Source of the DNA: Pirellulaceae bacterium | GTDB taxonomy: Bacteria > Planctomycetota > Planctomycetia > Pirellulales > Pirellulaceae | Direction of reading: 5' to 3' | Assembly (NCBI GenBank): GCA_023382975.1 | Contig: JAHDXO010000058.1 | Location: 1 to 64,000 of the forward strand | Length of the DNA stretch: 64,000 nucleotides | Shown: positions 62,733 through 64,000 of the stretch, in pieces | How the letters are laid out: each line of letters opens with the position of its first letter | How positions within the stretch are numbered: the stretch's first letter is position 1 | Made by a program: the position numbers and the translations under genes | Notes under the pieces: generated by a model | Seen by the model: the letters and a program-made list of their open reading frames with translations, nothing else | What the model was told of the DNA's origin: nothing | The model's database searches: none

Positions 62733-62987
62733 CCACCGAGAACAATCTCGCAGCAGTCTCGAAGATCCCGGCCCACGTGCCGGCGTCCTCGGCGAGCGGT
62801 GTGGCGTAAGCCCACCTGTTCGAAGATCACGATCCCGGTGGTCCGTCAGGCTGGAAAGCCTGACGGACTGGCGGCGCGAATACGGGTCTGGTACGCTGGT
62901 CGGCTGTTTGATACCTGCCCGTTGCCCCGCGAGATCCTGTCTACGAGGCACTTTCCCAAGAGAAATCCCTTCCGCACGAGGTGATTG
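62733..62987. repeat. Intergenic hairpin repeat, 12-pair stem at 62841-62868
   Basis: GTCCGTCAGGCT (62841-62852) and AGCCTGACGGAC (62857-62868) form a perfect 12-pair stem with loop GGAA. There is no T-run on either strand, so it is more like a REP-type repeat than a terminator. The gap has no visible gene; its end supplies GAGGTGAT for the DUF1080 start. Confidence 0.6.
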
Positions 62988-63722
62988 ATGAACGTTTTCA
63001 AATGGACATGGGTATTGTTGTGCATCTACTTCCCGGCAACCGCATGGGCGGGAGACGAGGCGCCGGCGCACGGCTGGATCGTGCTGTCCGACGGTCTGGA
63101 TGCTTGGCGCGATCCGAGTCCCGACTGGTCGTTCGTCGGCGACGTGCGGCTCGATCCCGACAATCCGCGGCGACTGGTCGGCGATCCGGGCGAAGGCGTT
63201 CTGCGCAACGGTCCGGACGGCCGGACGGCGGATCTGGTCACGCGGGAACAGTGGGGCGACGTGCATGTTCGGCTGGAGTTCATGATCTCCGAGCGGTCGA
63301 ACTCCGGCGTCAAACTGCAAGGGGTGTACGAAGTGCAACTTTACGACTCGTGGAAAGTCGAAAAGCCTACGGCCAGCCACTGCGGCGGGATCTATCCGCG
63401 CGCCGAGTTGCGTCCGCAGTACCGTTTGATCGACGAAGGATTCCCGCCGCGGACCAATGCGGCCCGCGCGCCGGGCCAATGGCAGACGCTGGAGATTCTG
63501 TTCCGTGCGCCTCGGTTCGATGCCGAGGGCACCAAGACAGAGAACGCCCGGTTCGAACGGGTTGTGCTGAACGATCAGGTGATCCATGAGGACGTCGAAG
63601 TCGCTTCGCCGACGGGCCATGCCTGGCGGAACAAGGAAACTCCACTCGGGCCGCTGTTGTTGCAGGGCGATCACGGGCCGGTCGCCTTTCGCCGCATTCA
63701 ACTGAAAGCCTTGGGAGAATGA
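62988..63722 (+). CDS. Secreted DUF1080 (3-keto-disaccharide hydrolase-like) protein
   Basis: A 244-residue protein with a signal peptide (MNVFKWTWVLLCIYFPATAW) and the DUF1080 concanavalin-like fold: WIVLSDGLDAWRDPS, VHVRLEFMISERSNSGVKLQ, YEVQLYDSW and GPLLLQGDHGPVAFRRIQL. Such proteins are abundant in planctomycetes and some were shown to act on 3-keto-glycosides. Start at 62988 has GAGGTGATTG right before it. The next gene starts two bases after its stop, so they form an operon. Confidence 0.85.
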   Translation: MNVFKWTWVLLCIYFPATAWAGDEAPAHGWIVLSDGLDAWRDPSPDWSFVGDVRLDPDNPRRLVGDPGEGVLRNGPDGRTADLVTREQWGDVHVRLEFMISERSNSGVKLQGVYEVQLYDSWKVEKPTASHCGGIYPRAELRPQYRLIDEGFPPRTNAARAPGQWQTLEILFRAPRFDAEGTKTENARFERVVLNDQVIHEDVEVASPTGHAWRNKETPLGPLLLQGDHGPVAFRRIQLKALGE

Positions 63723-63723
63723 C

Positions 63724-64000
63724 ATGAAGGGCACGCCGTTCGATTTGACAGGCCGGATCGCCTTGATCACGGGCGGCAGCAAAGGCATCGGGTACGCGAT
63801 CGCGCGCGGATTCGCCCGCGCCGGCGCCGATCTCTTTCTTTGCAGCCGCGACGAAGCAACGCTGCAAGCGGCGGCCGAAAGACTGCGGGCCGAAACCGGC
63901 GCCCGCGTGGAGTGCGTCAGCGCCGACATGGCGGTTCGGCAGGACGTCCAGCGAGTTGCGGACGAAGCCCTCGCGCGCCTGGGCCGCGTCGACATCCTGG
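63724..64000 (+). CDS. Short-chain dehydrogenase/reductase, N-terminal part
   Basis: The gene continues beyond the right edge; 92 residues are visible. The NAD(P)-binding start is clear: FDLTGRIALITGGSKGIGYA, followed by the SRDE acidic segment that chooses the cofactor (Arg after the strand suggests NADP) and SADMAVRQDV. It is typical of FabG-like SDRs. The catalytic Ser-Tyr-Lys lies outside the window. It starts two bases after the DUF1080 gene, which fits a joint role in keto-sugar or polyketide-type oxidation steps, an inference from location only. Confidence 0.9.
   Translation, partial: MKGTPFDLTGRIALITGGSKGIGYAIARGFARAGADLFLCSRDEATLQAAAERLRAETGARVECVSADMAVRQDVQRVADEALARLGRVDIL

Noticed and set aside
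60671-62809. Overlapping plus-strand frame of 712 codons at the TMTC-like gene
   Set aside because: Arginine-rich translation without membrane helices; the chosen frame has TM and TPR patterns.
62841-62868. Rho-independent terminator after the TMTC-like gene
   Set aside because: Strong stem but no T-run on either side; reported as a hairpin repeat instead.

Overview
The window looks like chromosomal DNA of a GC-rich member of the Planctomycetota. The evidence is gene content: two formylglycine sulfatases, a very large PVC-type haem-binding/HEAT protein, DUF1571, DUF1080 and DUF1580 proteins, an ECF sigma factor with a FecR-like partner, a membrane-attached sigma-like protein and several secreted glycoside hydrolases. 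I cannot place it to genus from the sequence alone.

Region 1 (1 to about 6,909) is the integrase end of an integrated phage-like element whose other end lies left of the window. All its genes are on the minus strand. In transcription order they are: tyrosine recombinase, a hypothetical protein, DUF1580, an excisionase-type HTH protein, a RepA/RecA-fold helicase, a cluster of GTGGCAA/TTGCCAC iterons, a small protein, a zinc-ribbon/HTH protein, an HK97-type major capsid protein, and the start of a probable structural gene. A tRNA-Arg(CCT) gene bounds it on the right. Paired GGTTGTACA repeats lie between integrase and tRNA. A long hairpin sequesters the Shine-Dalgarno sequence of the replication operon.

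Region 2 (about 7,000 to 41,300) is a polysaccharide-degradation neighbourhood. It holds GH127, GH127-like, GH32, GH43 and GH26 enzymes, two sulfatases, a dual-esterase fusion, a three-domain S15 hydrolase, two SGNH paralogues, a BNR-type propeller, a quinoprotein-like propeller with a Rossmann insertion, a clan CD peptidase candidate and a voltage-gated channel. Almost all start with signal peptides, which suggests outer-surface or periplasmic breakdown of a complex, sulfated and acylated arabinose/xylose/mannose/fructose-containing glycan. A RAYT transposase unit has inserted after the S15 gene. The region ends with an ECF sigma factor overlapping a FecR-like gene that carries an extra C-terminal domain.

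Region 3 (about 41,300 to 47,600) is a DNA-damage mutagenesis cassette, imuA-imuB-dnaE2, preceded by a good sigma-70 promoter and a CTG-N10-CAG LexA-type box. A sigma-like protein with an N-terminal hydrophobic segment diverges from it.

Region 4 (47,600 to 64,000) is mixed housekeeping and accessory sequence: a Uma2 nuclease-fold protein, DUF1571 lipoprotein-like protein with a clear terminator, a metallo-beta-lactamase-fold hydrolase, M48 peptidase, sigma-54-type activator, orphan SecD-like protein, PVC haem-binding protein, glycerophosphodiesterase-like protein, an RHH/GNAT toxin-antitoxin pair, a TMTC-like membrane TPR protein, a DUF1080 protein and the start of a short-chain dehydrogenase.
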